DNA of 64,000 nt from Calothrix brevissima NIES-22 (GCF_002367995.1 NZ_AP018207.1:434001-498000), one strand, 5' to 3'; counted from the first letter of the stretch, positions 18,782 through 30,200 are shown. Program-made: numbers and translations. Notes: generated by a model from the letters alone, not told the origin.

Positions 18782-20671
18782 ATGAAAAGGAGAATCTGGA
18801 ATCGCATTCGCCAAGAATTTGGTTTGTGGTCGTTAGCTGCACCTCCAGGGATTATTGTATTAATAGTGATGATATTCATCCGCCTAGTTGGGGGAATGCA
18901 GTCTTGGGAATGGATGCTTCTCGATACAATGTTGCGTTTGCGTCCCCAAGAACAGCCTGATGAACGTATAGTTATTGTGGGGATTGATGAAAAAGATATT
19001 GAATGGGTAAAACAATATCCAGTTCCTGATGTCAAAATTGCAGAGTTACTCAGCAAGCTGGAAACTTATCAACCCCTAGCTATTGGCTTAGATATCTTTA
19101 AAAATGTACCTGTAGAACCTGGCGCTCAACAATTAGCCCAGATATTACGCACAAATTCGCAAATTATTGGCATTGAAAAAATTTTACCACCGGGAGAAAC
19201 TGCACCACCTCCAAGTCTGCCACAAGAACGGGTGGGATTTGTCGATTTACCTCACGATCAAGATGGTAAAAATCGCCGCTATTTGTTGTATACAGCCAAT
19301 CCTAAAAATATTCATGAAGATAAAAATTCTTTGGCTTTGCAGTTAGTTATTAAGTATTTAGATGCCAAAAAAATTTCATTAGACACGGGAATTCGTGACC
19401 CCAATACTATCATGATTCGGGGTGTAGAATTACCGCGAATTCACAAGAATTTTGGTAGTTATGTTGGGGTTGATGATGGGGGATTGTATATTTTAATGAA
19501 TTTTCGCAACAATCCTCAGCCTTTTACTGTAGTGTCGCTGCGTGATGTGATTTCTGGGAAGGTTGATGGCGAATTATTGCGCGATCGCATTATCTTAGTA
19601 GGCAACCGCAATCTGAGCGCTGGTGATATATTTTATACATCTGCTTTGCCAAAAGTCAAATTGAGCGGTCAAATTTATGGCATTGACTATCACGCCCATG
19701 TAATTAGTCAAATTTTGAGTACTGTAATTGATCAGCGCCCAATGTTAAACACTTGGGATGATGCAGGGGAGTATACATGGATAGTTATTTGGGGTTTTCT
19801 GCCCCTATTTATTGGTAGAATTACGCAATCTGCATGGAAAAATCTGCTCAGTGTCGGATTAGCAATATTTTGTCTGTTGAGCTTTGGCTATCTGATGTTA
19901 TCGGTGTGGGGGATATGGATTCCCATTGTCCCAAATTTGCTGATATTAGTGATAAATGGGCTAGGGTTGAGTGCTTTTGCGTTTTACCAACACGATAAAT
20001 TCTTGCGATCGCAAATTAGCGAACGTCAAAATACTATCCAACATACTTTTACTGTCATTCATAACGGCCCTTTGCAAACCCTCGCCTATGGTTTAAAGCA
20101 TATACGAGCGCGGGATATTCCCTACGAACAATTAATTGCGCAATTTGAAAAGCTGGATAAAGAAATTCGCGACTTGGGTGAATTTCTCAAACTGGAAGCT
20201 TTAACAAAAGAAGAAATTTTACGTTTAGGTAGCGGTGTGATTTTGGAATTAAACCGCCCATTACATGATTTATTATACGAAGTCTATTCTAGCACCCTTG
20301 AGCGCAATGATTTTGAATATTTTCAAACTTTAAAAGTAAAAGTCCGCAATTTTGACCCAATTGATGATAAGTATTTAAGTAGAGAAGATAAACGAGGAAT
20401 ATGTTTATTCCTAGAAGAGGCTTTATGTAATGTGGGTAAACATGCCCAAGGAGTAAAGCGGGTACAAGCATCGGGTATTTATAGCGAAAATACATATAAA
20501 TTATCGGTGAAAGATAACGGTTGTGGAATTCAATCGAAGAGAGAAAGTAAAGGGACAAAAAATTTTAAAATTCTGGCAAAACAATTAGGGGGAGAATTTC
20601 ACCGCGAGTCAATTTACCCTCGCGGTACTATCTGCGAATTGAATTGGAAACTGAGCCAGAATAATTCGTAA
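18782..20671 (+). CDS. CHASE2-domain sensor histidine kinase
   Basis: 629 residues. One N-terminal membrane segment (about 17-37) leads into an extracytoplasmic CHASE2 domain (about 58-320, with IVIVGIDEKDIEWVKQYP, AIGLDIFKNVP and DRIILVGNRN). Three membrane helices follow (about 334-405), the standard CHASE2 topology. The cytoplasmic kinase has a HisKA_3/LytS-like dimerisation region with His427 in HNGPLQTLAYGLKHIR and an ATPase with EEALCNVGKHAQG and VKDNGCGI. It partners with the response regulator just upstream. The following DUF928 gene recurs after the window's other CHASE2 gene, hinting that DUF928 proteins act with CHASE2. Confidence 0.9.
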   Translation: MKRRIWNRIRQEFGLWSLAAPPGIIVLIVMIFIRLVGGMQSWEWMLLDTMLRLRPQEQPDERIVIVGIDEKDIEWVKQYPVPDVKIAELLSKLETYQPLAIGLDIFKNVPVEPGAQQLAQILRTNSQIIGIEKILPPGETAPPPSLPQERVGFVDLPHDQDGKNRRYLLYTANPKNIHEDKNSLALQLVIKYLDAKKISLDTGIRDPNTIMIRGVELPRIHKNFGSYVGVDDGGLYILMNFRNNPQPFTVVSLRDVISGKVDGELLRDRIILVGNRNLSAGDIFYTSALPKVKLSGQIYGIDYHAHVISQILSTVIDQRPMLNTWDDAGEYTWIVIWGFLPLFIGRITQSAWKNLLSVGLAIFCLLSFGYLMLSVWGIWIPIVPNLLILVINGLGLSAFAFYQHDKFLRSQISERQNTIQHTFTVIHNGPLQTLAYGLKHIRARDIPYEQLIAQFEKLDKEIRDLGEFLKLEALTKEEILRLGSGVILELNRPLHDLLYEVYSSTLERNDFEYFQTLKVKVRNFDPIDDKYLSREDKRGICLFLEEALCNVGKHAQGVKRVQASGIYSENTYKLSVKDNGCGIQSKRESKGTKNFKILAKQLGGEFHRESIYPRGTICELNWKLSQNNS

Positions 20672-20808
20672 TTACATCCTATATTAAAGGTATTAGTGAT
20701 TAATTTTTCAGTAATTGTAAGATTATTATTAATAATATTTGAATATCAAGGTGAGGCTGGTAAGATTTTTACAAGTTAAAGATAGCTATAAAATCAAGAG
20801 CATTTACT

Positions 20809-21543
20809 ATGAGTCATCAATATTTTGCGTTTTGGCGAAATAGCTACAGACTAACAAGCTTGGTTGTAGGCTGGATTTTTCTCATGACTGCATTACCAGC
20901 ATTTGCTCAATTTAAACCGCGCGATCGCAAACCAGCTAGCGGATATACTAGTGCGGGTGGTTCCCGTGGTTGTGCTAATAGTGGAATTCCCCTGACACAA
21001 CTTGCGCCGCAAACATTTATTGGCAAAACTACAGCTACGCGCCCCATGTTAGCTTGGTATATGTCTAGCAATCAAAATGTGCGCTTTCGGTTATTTGAAG
21101 TTAAGTCAAAAGACAACCTCAAAATCATTGGCACAGTTAAAGAAATACCCGCTACTGTAGGAATTAACAAACTTAAACTTCCCCTGGATTATCCCGAACT
21201 CACAATAGGTAAAATCTATTTATGGCAAATCGCTATTGACTGCGACAATGACACCATCCTTAGTCATGCAGAATTTACCGTTGTCAATCCGCCAGAATTT
21301 ACCAAAAAACAATTTACTAGCATTCCCGAAAGCGTCAATTATTATGCTGAACGCGAACTATGGTATGAAGCAATGGAAGAAGCAATCAAAGCGAATAATC
21401 ATGGTAACTTAGGCACCATAGGCGCAAGTTTAGTCAAAGATTTGGCAGAGTCGGAAATGCTCATAGGTGACGAAGCAAACAAACAAAATATTCAACAACG
21501 CATCGAAAATCTGCAAAAAATTGCGAGCGATCGCTCAAGATAA
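20809..21543 (+). CDS. DUF928 exported protein
   Basis: A signal peptide (about 1-33, ending ALPAFAQ) is followed by RGCANSGIPLTQLAPQTFIGKTTATRPMLAWYM, an FRLFEVK strand, and a YLWQIAIDCD stretch with paired Cys. These mark DUF928, a domain found mainly in cyanobacteria. The mature protein of about 210 residues should lie in the periplasm with a beta-rich N-terminal part and a helical tail (ERELWYEAMEEAIKAN). The function is unknown. It follows the CHASE2 kinase by 137 bp on the same strand; the second DUF928 gene (41375) follows the CHAT-CHASE2 gene. Confidence 0.85.
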   Translation: MSHQYFAFWRNSYRLTSLVVGWIFLMTALPAFAQFKPRDRKPASGYTSAGGSRGCANSGIPLTQLAPQTFIGKTTATRPMLAWYMSSNQNVRFRLFEVKSKDNLKIIGTVKEIPATVGINKLKLPLDYPELTIGKIYLWQIAIDCDNDTILSHAEFTVVNPPEFTKKQFTSIPESVNYYAERELWYEAMEEAIKANNHGNLGTIGASLVKDLAESEMLIGDEANKQNIQQRIENLQKIASDRSR

Positions 21544-21580
21544 AATAGTTATAGCAATTTAAACAAAGAATACAACACCT

Positions 21581-21814
21581 GTAGGGGCATGGCAATGCTC
21601 ATTGGTGTCAACTTAACGTGAAACCCGCTTGGTTGCAAGGTTTCGCCCTCACCCCCAGCCCCTCTCCCTCAGGGAGAGGGGAGCAAGAGATTTAATTCCC
21701 CTTCTCCCTGAGGGAGAAGGGGTTAGGGGATGAGGGCGCGAGGTATTTGTACAACACGCGCCGTATATAGCTTTTAGCTTAAGTTGACACGTATGAGCAC
21801 TGCTAAACCCCTAC
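21581..21814. mobile_element. 234-bp nested inverted-repeat (MITE-like) element
   Basis: The outer ends, 36 bases each (GTAGGGGCATGG.. ending GTCAACTTAA; and TTAAGTTGAC.. ending CCCCTAC), are imperfect inverted repeats. Inside, CGCCCTCACCCC (about 21645) faces TGAGGGCG (about 21731), and two further hairpins, CCCCTCTCCCTCAGGGAGAGGGG and CCCCTTCTCCCTGAGGGAGAAGGGG, occupy the centre. No coding capacity. It sits between convergent DUF928 and TPR-CHAT genes. A same-ended element of 231 bp is at 48618-48848. Confidence 0.75.
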
Positions 21815-21844
21815 ATTCGGTGTTTTAGATATAGCAAGGCGACT

Positions 21845-24577
21845 TTAAAGCCAATTACCGATCGCAATCATAGCAGCCCAATAAGCCGGATGCTCATATA
21901 GGGGATTTAAACCCTGTGTCTTTGCATCAATCATTCTAATTTGGGCTGTTTGTAATGCTTGGGCAATAGTCATACCAGCATTGCGGTAGTTGGTGTAAAA
22001 TGCTTTCACTAGTTCTGATGTGGATTGATCGTTGACATTCCATAAAGAAGCGATCGCACTTTTTACCCCTACTTGTAAGGCTACTCCTGCTAATCCTAGT
22101 GTAGCTCGGTCGTCGCCAACTGCGGTTTGACAGGCGGTTAAGGCTAAAAGTTCTACCCTATCGGGTTTACTGTTGAGGTTGCGCAGAGCAGTTTCTAATT
22201 GACTGATGGTCAGTTTTTTATTGTTACCTGTGACTATAAAGGTATCTTCGGGAATGATACCAAATTGCGCGTGACTGGCGATGTGAACAATTGGATATGT
22301 ACTTTTTTTGAGTGTTTGTTGAAACTTCTCCGGGACAAAATTTTCATTAACTAAGGGTTGGCTTTGCGGAAAGATATTTTGTATGGTGCTGATTTCATCG
22401 TTTACAGCAGTGAGTTTCGCAAAAGTTTTACCTTCTATTGTTGCTGTTTCGGTGACACCCAAAATTAATGCTTTTTGGAGACTGCGATCGCGTAACTTGG
22501 GCGTTGTTAGTCGTAAACTGGGAGTTGTAGCTACTGCATAGGTTTGGACTAAATATTTTTGGTTTTCTCTGTTATAAAGTGCTGCCATTGGTACGCTGCG
22601 CAAAAATCCATCCTGAATAAATACCAACGTTGTCACTTTATTTAGTTCCAAATCCGCCGCAAAGGGGCGAATTATCCAATCATAAAGCTGTGCGGCAATT
22701 GTTGGATCGTAATTAATATCTTCTTTTCTTAATAGTCCTTGACGAAACTCAGCAATTTTTTGTTGTAGAGTAGCACTGCTAACTATTTTATCCGTACCTG
22801 GTTGATTGGGGTCTTTAATCCAGTTAAATTTGGTTGGACGATCGGGTAATTGTAATAATATACCGGTTTTATCTTCTAAAATTATCGAACTTAAAAATGC
22901 TGTATTTTTAAAAGTTGCACTATTTTCCTGTAACAGTTCGCCTACTTGTTGAGGATTTAACCCGCTTAAAATGCAATCATTGCCAAAATAATTTTGTAAT
23001 TCAGCTAATTTTAAAGCATCAACGGTTTTCACGACTGCGGATAATTCATTGGCGCGCTTTTCGTCTGCTATTGCTCCAACTCCTAGCAATTCTAGCCGCG
23101 ATTGTGCTAATTTCTGATATAAAGGACGAACAACATCACGAAAATCAAATTGTACATCCCGTTCGGCTGTTAACAAATCCTCGCGAATATCTTCTAGAAT
23201 ATCAAATGCCCGTTGATAAGCCGCGATCGCTGCTTCTGGATTATCTAGTTTATCGAAAATTCTCCCAGCTTGCCACTCCCACAAATATAAGCTATCTTTA
23301 GCGTTTAATTTATTATCTGCGGCGATGATTGCGGCTTGAGTATATTTTAAGGCTGTATTTAGTTTAGTTTTATCTGGTGTTTTGGCATTATTAGCTTGAC
23401 ATTCCCAATAATGTCCTAAAGCACCGTTAGCATAGGAAATTAGGCGATTATCTTGTAAATTTTCGCTCGCTAATACAGATTTCTTCAATAAATCTACCAC
23501 AATTTCATCGGCTAAAAAGCGCTGAGGACAAGTAGTGAAAAGTGCAGTTCCTTGACTATCGCGCTGTAAATAAGCAAGTTCAATTCCGCCATAAACTTTA
23601 CTACTCGAATTAGGTACAGTTGCTAAAACTTGCAAAGCTGCTGTGACATTTTGATTAAATTCATCATCTTGCAAGACTTTATTTTGATTGCTTTGGGAAC
23701 CCAACTGAATTAAATTTAATAATCCGCGTAGTTCCCCAATAACTTGTTGGCGATCGCGGGCACTATTCACACTTGCTTGAAAATATAATTTAGCTTGATG
23801 ATAATCGCTGATAGATTGCTGTGCTAACTCCTTTTCTTTGCTCACAATTCCTGCTTTCTTAGCAGAATCGGCTTGTAAATCTCGCAATTGAGCGCGACTA
23901 TTATAAACATTACCCAAACTATTTAAAAGTAAAAAATCTTCAGGAGCAATTTTTTGTCCGGCTTGTAAATATTTAATTGCTTGCTCATAATTTCCCGTCA
24001 GACGATATGCTTCACCGAGAATTCCCAAAGCTGCTACCTGCGCAATTTTATCATTATATTTACTAGCAATTTGGCTAGCACTTTCAGGAATACAGCTAAT
24101 TTCCTGATTTTTGGGTTTTTCGTAGCTTGGTAACTTATCTACTAGATTGCCACATAACAGCGCGATCGCTTTGCGAGGCTGTCCCAAATTGTTGTAAACT
24201 TGAGCAAGTTCCGACTTCATCCGCCCGACTTGCTGTATATTTTCTACTCTACCATAGTCTTGAATTGCAGCTGTGAAGGATGCGATCGCCGCCGGATTTT
24301 CGCCTATTTGTTGATAAGCTCGCCCTAAATTTTCCTGAATTACCGCCGTTGCTGCGGGATTATTTTTATCTTGCTCAATTGCTTGTTTCCAACTGGCAAT
24401 TGCTTTGATAAAATTACCAGCATGATATGCTTTAATTCCTTGTTCAACCAGTAAATTTACCTGGGAATTTTCTGCTGCTACCAGTTGTCCCCAGAGTAAA
24501 CAAATAACTAGGGATAATAAAAATAATCCTTTATTTAATCGCTGTCGATTTAATTTAAGTTTCCTATAGCAATCCAT
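21845..24577 (-). CDS. TPR-CHAT caspase-like protein (1)
   Basis: About 910 residues from ATG 24577. A signal peptide or anchor (LFLLSLVICLLWGQLVAA) is followed by tetratricopeptide repeats over about 550 residues, a linker, and a C-terminal CHAT domain of caspase fold with catalytic His769 (HIASHAQFG) and Cys816 (LTACQTAVGD), ending in WAAMIAIGNW. CHAT domains are clan CD cysteine proteases; TPR arrays usually bind the regulator or substrate. The signal sequence suggests the protein works outside the cytoplasm. A longer frame begins with TTG at 24721, but ATG 24577 puts the signal peptide at the usual distance. It is convergent with the DUF928 gene. Confidence 0.88.
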   Translation of the reverse strand: MDCYRKLKLNRQRLNKGLFLLSLVICLLWGQLVAAENSQVNLLVEQGIKAYHAGNFIKAIASWKQAIEQDKNNPAATAVIQENLGRAYQQIGENPAAIASFTAAIQDYGRVENIQQVGRMKSELAQVYNNLGQPRKAIALLCGNLVDKLPSYEKPKNQEISCIPESASQIASKYNDKIAQVAALGILGEAYRLTGNYEQAIKYLQAGQKIAPEDFLLLNSLGNVYNSRAQLRDLQADSAKKAGIVSKEKELAQQSISDYHQAKLYFQASVNSARDRQQVIGELRGLLNLIQLGSQSNQNKVLQDDEFNQNVTAALQVLATVPNSSSKVYGGIELAYLQRDSQGTALFTTCPQRFLADEIVVDLLKKSVLASENLQDNRLISYANGALGHYWECQANNAKTPDKTKLNTALKYTQAAIIAADNKLNAKDSLYLWEWQAGRIFDKLDNPEAAIAAYQRAFDILEDIREDLLTAERDVQFDFRDVVRPLYQKLAQSRLELLGVGAIADEKRANELSAVVKTVDALKLAELQNYFGNDCILSGLNPQQVGELLQENSATFKNTAFLSSIILEDKTGILLQLPDRPTKFNWIKDPNQPGTDKIVSSATLQQKIAEFRQGLLRKEDINYDPTIAAQLYDWIIRPFAADLELNKVTTLVFIQDGFLRSVPMAALYNRENQKYLVQTYAVATTPSLRLTTPKLRDRSLQKALILGVTETATIEGKTFAKLTAVNDEISTIQNIFPQSQPLVNENFVPEKFQQTLKKSTYPIVHIASHAQFGIIPEDTFIVTGNNKKLTISQLETALRNLNSKPDRVELLALTACQTAVGDDRATLGLAGVALQVGVKSAIASLWNVNDQSTSELVKAFYTNYRNAGMTIAQALQTAQIRMIDAKTQGLNPLYEHPAYWAAMIAIGNWL

Positions 24578-24903
24578 TAACCCCAGAAATAACTGAGAAA
24601 ACTTATGCAATATCTGCATACACCACCTAACAGAGAGTATAATTTTATAATATTTGTTATTTAAATTACCAGAAATCAACGATAAAAACTGCAATTTACC
24701 AAAGTTTGCAGTTTTCTGCAATTTGAAAATCTAAAATCTGCAACCATCTATGCATAAATGGTGAATGCATTCTCAATTTCCAGGGCGTAATCTGAGTATT
24801 AAAGTCAAGGTTCAGAAATTACAGCCACAAAAAACGTCAATCTATCAACGCTGACTGCTGCATGTTTTCTGAATTATAGCTAAATTCAAGTGAGAGGTTA
24901 ACT

Positions 24904-25266
24904 ATGTTATCTCAATTTCTGCGCAATACTTTAATCGCTGCCACTTTTACCTTACCATTTTTCCCCTTTACTAACCAAACTGCCTTAGCAGGAGATAGAC
25001 GGGATTTTATCGTTTACAATAATAACGAATTAGAAATTACTACCTTATATGTATCATCAAAAGACTCTAAATATTGGGGCGACAATATTCTTGATTCAGA
25101 TTTAGTTACTGGCAGCTATGAAGCCGTGACATTTAACAATAATAGCAATCAGTGCATCTATGATATCAAAGCCATTTATAGCAATGGTACTTATGATATC
25201 AGCCGGACTAATCTTTGCGATACTTATGGAGTAACTTTTTATGGTCATGGAGGCGACCATAAATAA
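24904..25266 (+). CDS. Small exported protein, one compact domain
   Basis: 120 residues with a signal peptide (about 1-29, ending QTALA). The mature part of about 90 residues contains DFIVYNNNELEITTLYVSSKDSKYWGDNIL and CIYDIKAIYSNGTYDISRTNLCDTYGVTFYG. I recognise this beta-rich pattern (YVSSxxSxxWGxDIL ... CxYDIxAxYxxG ... LC) from many small bacterial exported proteins without an established function. Two Cys (in CIYDI and NLCDTY) could form a disulfide. It lies divergent from TPR-CHAT 1 and upstream of the TpsB gene, co-directional with it over a 246-bp spacer. Confidence 0.7.
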   Translation: MLSQFLRNTLIAATFTLPFFPFTNQTALAGDRRDFIVYNNNELEITTLYVSSKDSKYWGDNILDSDLVTGSYEAVTFNNNSNQCIYDIKAIYSNGTYDISRTNLCDTYGVTFYGHGGDHK

Positions 25267-25512
25267 GATTATCGCCTACTAATAACTTGATGATTTGCAT
25301 CTTTATGCAATCATCAAGTAAACTCTCATAAGATTGTTAAATTTTTATCAAATTGGCTCTCATAACATAATACACTTTTTACTGGTCTAGCAAAAATTAA
25401 ATAGAAATTTTATATCTATTCTGTAAAAGACTTGGAGATATCATATTAACTATTTCCTGTCAATTTTTATGTCCGATTTTTATGAATATAAATAAATTAA
25501 TTAAATAAAATA

Positions 25513-27243
25513 ATGAATGCCTACTTGCGATTGCAAAAGCTTTTTTTCATCTTACTCACCTGCATCAGCATAACTCCAATTGCTGTATTTGCCCAATCTA
25601 CACCTCCATCTGGCGTGACAATTCCCCCCACAATACCAGGAAAAGTAGATGAAACTATTCCCCCACCATCCCCTACACCAAATACCTTACCAACACCCCA
25701 ACCGAATATTCCTATACTTCCATTACCTCCCCAAGAAAATTTACCTAACACGAATTTTCCCAGTGACGAAAAATTTTTAGTTAAACAAATTCAAATTATT
25801 GGCGCTACTGTATTACAAACAGAGATTAACCAATTAAAAAAGCCCTTAGAAAATCAAAAAATTACCTTTGAGCAATTATTACAACTGCGATCGCAAATTA
25901 CCAAACTCTATATTGATAACGGGTATATCACCAGTGGCGCATTTATTCCCAACAATCAAGATATAGCTAGCGGTATCGTGCAAATCCAAGTAGTAGAAGG
26001 CGAACTCGAAGATATTGCGATTACAGGGTTGCAAAGATTACAACCAGGATATGTGCGATCGCGAATTGCGAGATTTGCAGGTACGCCGTTAAACCAAAAA
26101 AAATTAGAACAAGCATTACAATTATTACAAATCGATCCCGTAATTGCACGAGTCAATGCTGAGTTAACCGCCGGGAGTTCCCCAGGTAGCAATATTTTAC
26201 AGGTGAAAATCACCGAAGCACCAGCATTTCACGCCGGGGTTAGCTTTAGCAATAACCAATCACCTAGCGTCGGTTCCGAACAAGGTAGTATTTATATTGC
26301 CCATGATAATTTATTGGGGTTTGGCGATCGATTCAATGCTGAATATGCAATCACGGAAGGTTTTGATACTTACAATATTAGTTACGCCATTCCCTTTAAC
26401 GCTTTAGATGGGACTTTGGGTATCCGCTACAGTAACAGTAGTAGCCGCATTATTGACAGCGAATTTCGCGATTTAGATATTCGTAGCGAAGCCGAAACCC
26501 TAGCGGTGAATATCCGTCAACCCCTAATCCGCACCCCTAACAGCGAATTTGCCCTAGGCTGGGCGTTAGATTTACGCCGCAGTCAAACCTATATACTGAA
26601 TGATATTCCCTTTTCCTTTACCGAAGGCCCGGAAGATGGGAGATCCAGAGTTACAGTTATCCGCTTTTCCCAAGACTGGCTACAACGTCATCCTAACAGT
26701 GTCTTAGCCGCGCGATCGCAATTTAGTTTTGGCATTGATGCATTTAATGCCACAGTTAATAATAGCGGTACAGATGGGCGTTTTTTCGCCTGGATTGGAC
26801 AATTTCAATGGGTACAACGTTTATCACCCCGCATCTTAATGCTGACAAAAATTAACGCCCAACTCACCCCCGATTCCCTACTTTCCCTAGAAAAACTTAG
26901 CCTTGGAGGTGCAGACACAGTACGCGGTTATCGTCAAAATCAACTTGTAGCTGACAATGGCGTAGCAGGAGGGATAGAAGTACGAATTCCCCTAGCAGCT
27001 AATGTAGAAACGCTACAGTTAATTCCATTTTTTGATATTGGCACAGTTTGGAACAATCGCGCTAGCAACCCCGATCCTAAAACCATAGCTAGTGTAGGAT
27101 TAGGTGTAAATTGGCAACCTGTGACAGGTTTGGTATTACGTGCAGATTACGGGATTCCATTGATCGATACAAGCGATCGCGGTACTTCTCTACAAGATAA
27201 CGGCTTGAATTTTTCCCTGCGCTATCAACCGATTTCATGGTAA
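25513..27243 (+). CDS. TpsB two-partner secretion transporter (ShlB/FhaC/HecB family)
   Basis: Outer-membrane Omp85-type barrel of 576 residues. It has a signal peptide (ending IAVFAQ), a proline-rich linker (about 30-85), and tandem POTRA domains (about 90-230, FLVKQIQIIGATVLQ and LEDIAITGLQRLQPGYVRSRIARFAG). The 16-strand barrel carries the lid-lock motif VRGY at 470-473 and ends in FSLRYQPISW, a proper terminal beta-signal ending in an aromatic. It exports TpsA proteins after Sec transport. It is convergent with the adjacent TpsA gene (1), and is the only TpsB in the window although there are two TpsA genes. Confidence 0.92.
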   Translation: MNAYLRLQKLFFILLTCISITPIAVFAQSTPPSGVTIPPTIPGKVDETIPPPSPTPNTLPTPQPNIPILPLPPQENLPNTNFPSDEKFLVKQIQIIGATVLQTEINQLKKPLENQKITFEQLLQLRSQITKLYIDNGYITSGAFIPNNQDIASGIVQIQVVEGELEDIAITGLQRLQPGYVRSRIARFAGTPLNQKKLEQALQLLQIDPVIARVNAELTAGSSPGSNILQVKITEAPAFHAGVSFSNNQSPSVGSEQGSIYIAHDNLLGFGDRFNAEYAITEGFDTYNISYAIPFNALDGTLGIRYSNSSSRIIDSEFRDLDIRSEAETLAVNIRQPLIRTPNSEFALGWALDLRRSQTYILNDIPFSFTEGPEDGRSRVTVIRFSQDWLQRHPNSVLAARSQFSFGIDAFNATVNNSGTDGRFFAWIGQFQWVQRLSPRILMLTKINAQLTPDSLLSLEKLSLGGADTVRGYRQNQLVADNGVAGGIEVRIPLAANVETLQLIPFFDIGTVWNNRASNPDPKTIASVGLGVNWQPVTGLVLRADYGIPLIDTSDRGTSLQDNGLNFSLRYQPISW

Positions 27244-27256
27244 TAGCTCAGTAACC

Positions 27257-27287
27257 ACAGTCAACAGTCAACAGTCAACAGTCAACA
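27257..27287. repeat. Heptamer tandem repeats between convergent TPS genes
   Basis: Four ACAGTCA units fill almost the whole 45-bp gap between the tpsB-like and tpsA-like stop codons, taking the place of an ordinary terminator. Confidence 0.85.
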
Positions 27288-27288
27288 A

Positions 27289-30200
27289 TTAAGAACATTC
27301 CCGGCTTAATAACAACTTACCATTACCCAGGCGATAAAAACCTTGGGCTTCAATAATCGGATCGCCTTTTTTCCAAGCACGTGCTGTAGGAGTACTTCTT
27401 ACCTCACCAGTGGTATAGTTAGAAATTAAAACCCCAGGACGATTAGCAGGTAAAGCACCAGAACCTGTAATGATAAACGAATTTTCTTGTCGCCGAGTAC
27501 CGCGAGCAATGCAACTTGACGCAATCAAGGCGTTAGTGTCAATTACTGGCGGTAATTCGCTAAAGCTGTTTTGAATCGAACTAGTATCGGGTGAGTTAAT
27601 ATTGATTACACCTGCAACCCCTAAGTCTGAACTGGCTGTAATATCGCTTTGTTGAGTTTGCCTGGGACGCGACTCAATACCAAAAATACCTTGGGAATTA
27701 ATTTCAACATTTCCCCCTGTACCTGTAAAGGCGTTGGCTGTGATATCGCTATTTTCTTTGGGAATGGCGACGATAAATTGGGAATTAATATTGATGTTAC
27801 CGCCATCGCCCCCCGCTTGTGCTGTCCCCGCAGTGCTAGAAATTAAACCGCCACGACGCAACAGTAATAAATCGCTAATATTGAGGATGATGTCGCCACC
27901 GTCACCTGCTGTGGTTAAAGAAGCGATTCCGCTTTTTTCTCCATCAATTTCCAGATAATTAGCCTGAATTTTGATATTTCCGGCATCGCCTGCGCCTAAA
28001 CTCCCGGAAAAAATTTCCGCATTATTACCAATAAATAGACGATTGGCAGTAATATCTATATCACCGCCTTTACCTTGAGCCGTATCATCAACAGCCGATA
28101 CTATCCCAGTTAAAAACTCGCTGTCTACACCAGTCAAGATGATACGATCGGCTTGTACTGTTAAATTACCGGCGTTGCCATTACCTTGAGTTGCTGATGA
28201 AATCTGCGATCGCTCTTGTATACTTAATAATTGAGTTTGAATATTAATATCACCTGCATTCCCCCGCGCTGCATCGTCAACTTGAGTTCTAATACTACTA
28301 ATTCCCCGTAAATCAATTTGCTGGGCGTTAATCGTAATATTTCCCGCATTACCTTGATTGAATGTCGATGCAGAAATTGCTCCCTGATTGAGGTTTAAAC
28401 TTCCTGTGATTACATTAATATTTCCCCCAGAACCAATACCTTGATTTTGTAAGTCAGCAAACAAACCTGACACAGCAAAGGAACCGTCAACTAGTTGCGG
28501 CCCCGATCCAGTAATATCAAGAGAATCAGTAGCACGAACCAGTATATTTCCTCCTTCTCCCCTGCCTAAAATGACTGAAGTAGAGATGTTTGCACCATTA
28601 CTCAACCGCAAACGTTCCGTTTCTAGAGCGATCGTGCCCCCAGTTAAATCAACATTACTACCAGTCACATTTGAGGATAATCTACTAATAGAGTTTACAC
28701 CACCCAAGCGTGATAAAACTACTTGTGCTGACGGGTCAGATAAAACTGCTTGCACGCTAGGTATGTCTAGTTTCATCAACTGAGACAGAGGTACAAAATT
28801 AAATCCATCCAATTCTACATCTTTCGCCAGGATAGTAATATTTCCTGGTTTACCACTGCTAGCAGCAGACTCAGTGCTAACGTATCCTCCCTGATTTACC
28901 GTGAGTCTGGGTGTTTGGATTGTCACATTACCGCCATTACCACTTGCACCATTACCTGTGGCACTTGATACATTACTCCAGCCTATAAATTGCTGAGAAA
29001 CACCACTAATCTCTACATACTCATCAGCTTGAATCAAAATGTTAGCGGCATTTGCACTACTAAAAGTATTTGTACTAATATAACCCCCATCTTGAAGATT
29101 AACTCGCCGGGTGTGAATGGTAATATCCCCTACAGTTGCTTGCGTTGTACTTTCGGGTTCCACACCTGTCACAATGCTACCATTGGTTACTTCAACAGCA
29201 TTCCGAGCTTGAATCGAAATAGAACCCACACTTCCACCACTAGTATTTGCAGTGATTCCTCCTCCTGTTAAGGTGTTTTGCAATCGCAAAGTACCAGTTT
29301 CAATTTGCAAGTTACCTGCTGAACCCAAATTCCCGCTAGAGATACCTAACCTTCCGCGATCGCTAATATTAACAGCATCTGTTGATTGCACCGTTAAATT
29401 TCCCGCCTTACCTGTACCCCCAGATGCAACAGAAACAAAGCCGCCATTAATATTCACAGAATCACTAGCATTTAAGGTCAGGCTACCTCCATTACCAGCA
29501 CCATTAGTTATTACCGAAATAATACCGCTATTGTTTTCGATTCCATCCCCAGCAATTGTAATTTTCTTGGCATTAATAGTCACATCTCCACCTGTAGCTG
29601 AATCATAGCTAGCAGAGAAAATCCTGCTACTGTTAGCAAGAGTAATGGCATCGCTGGCTTGAATTTGAATCTCACCACCCTTTGCGGCAATCAAACTATC
29701 GCTCAAAATTATAGAGTTGCTATCCAAATTAAATTGGTTTGCATTCACCACAATTGAGCCGCCATTACTACCCAAAATATAAGCACCGATTAGTCCAATC
29801 TGTCCGCCAAATATTTCAATTCCACTATTACCACTAACATCAATGATGCTACCATTAGTTATATTGATAGCTTCTTGGTTTAAATTTGTTGGTAATTTGA
29901 GACTCACAGATGAGCCAATAACATCCAAGCCAACTGTTGTATTTCCCACTACAGCAGCCAGTTTCACCTGTCCGTTGACTGCAAACAATCTGCCACTATC
30001 TACAGTAATTTCACCACCGACTAGCGATAATGTACTACCAGCCACACCCAAGACATTCACAGCTTGATTAGTAATCTTTCCTGGTTGAGTGCCAAACTGC
30101 AAACCAATTGGTACATTAATAGCTAACAAAGGCTGTGCAGAGGGATTGATTGCACTAAACTCTAATCCATTGGCAAAAACTAAGCTATTAGCTGTACTTG

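Noticed and set aside
24722-24903. Motif copy upstream of TPR-CHAT 1
   Set aside because: No TACATA-16-AGATAT arrangement occurs in this spacer, nor upstream of TPR-CHAT 3, TpsA or TpsB genes, so these are not assigned to the regulon.
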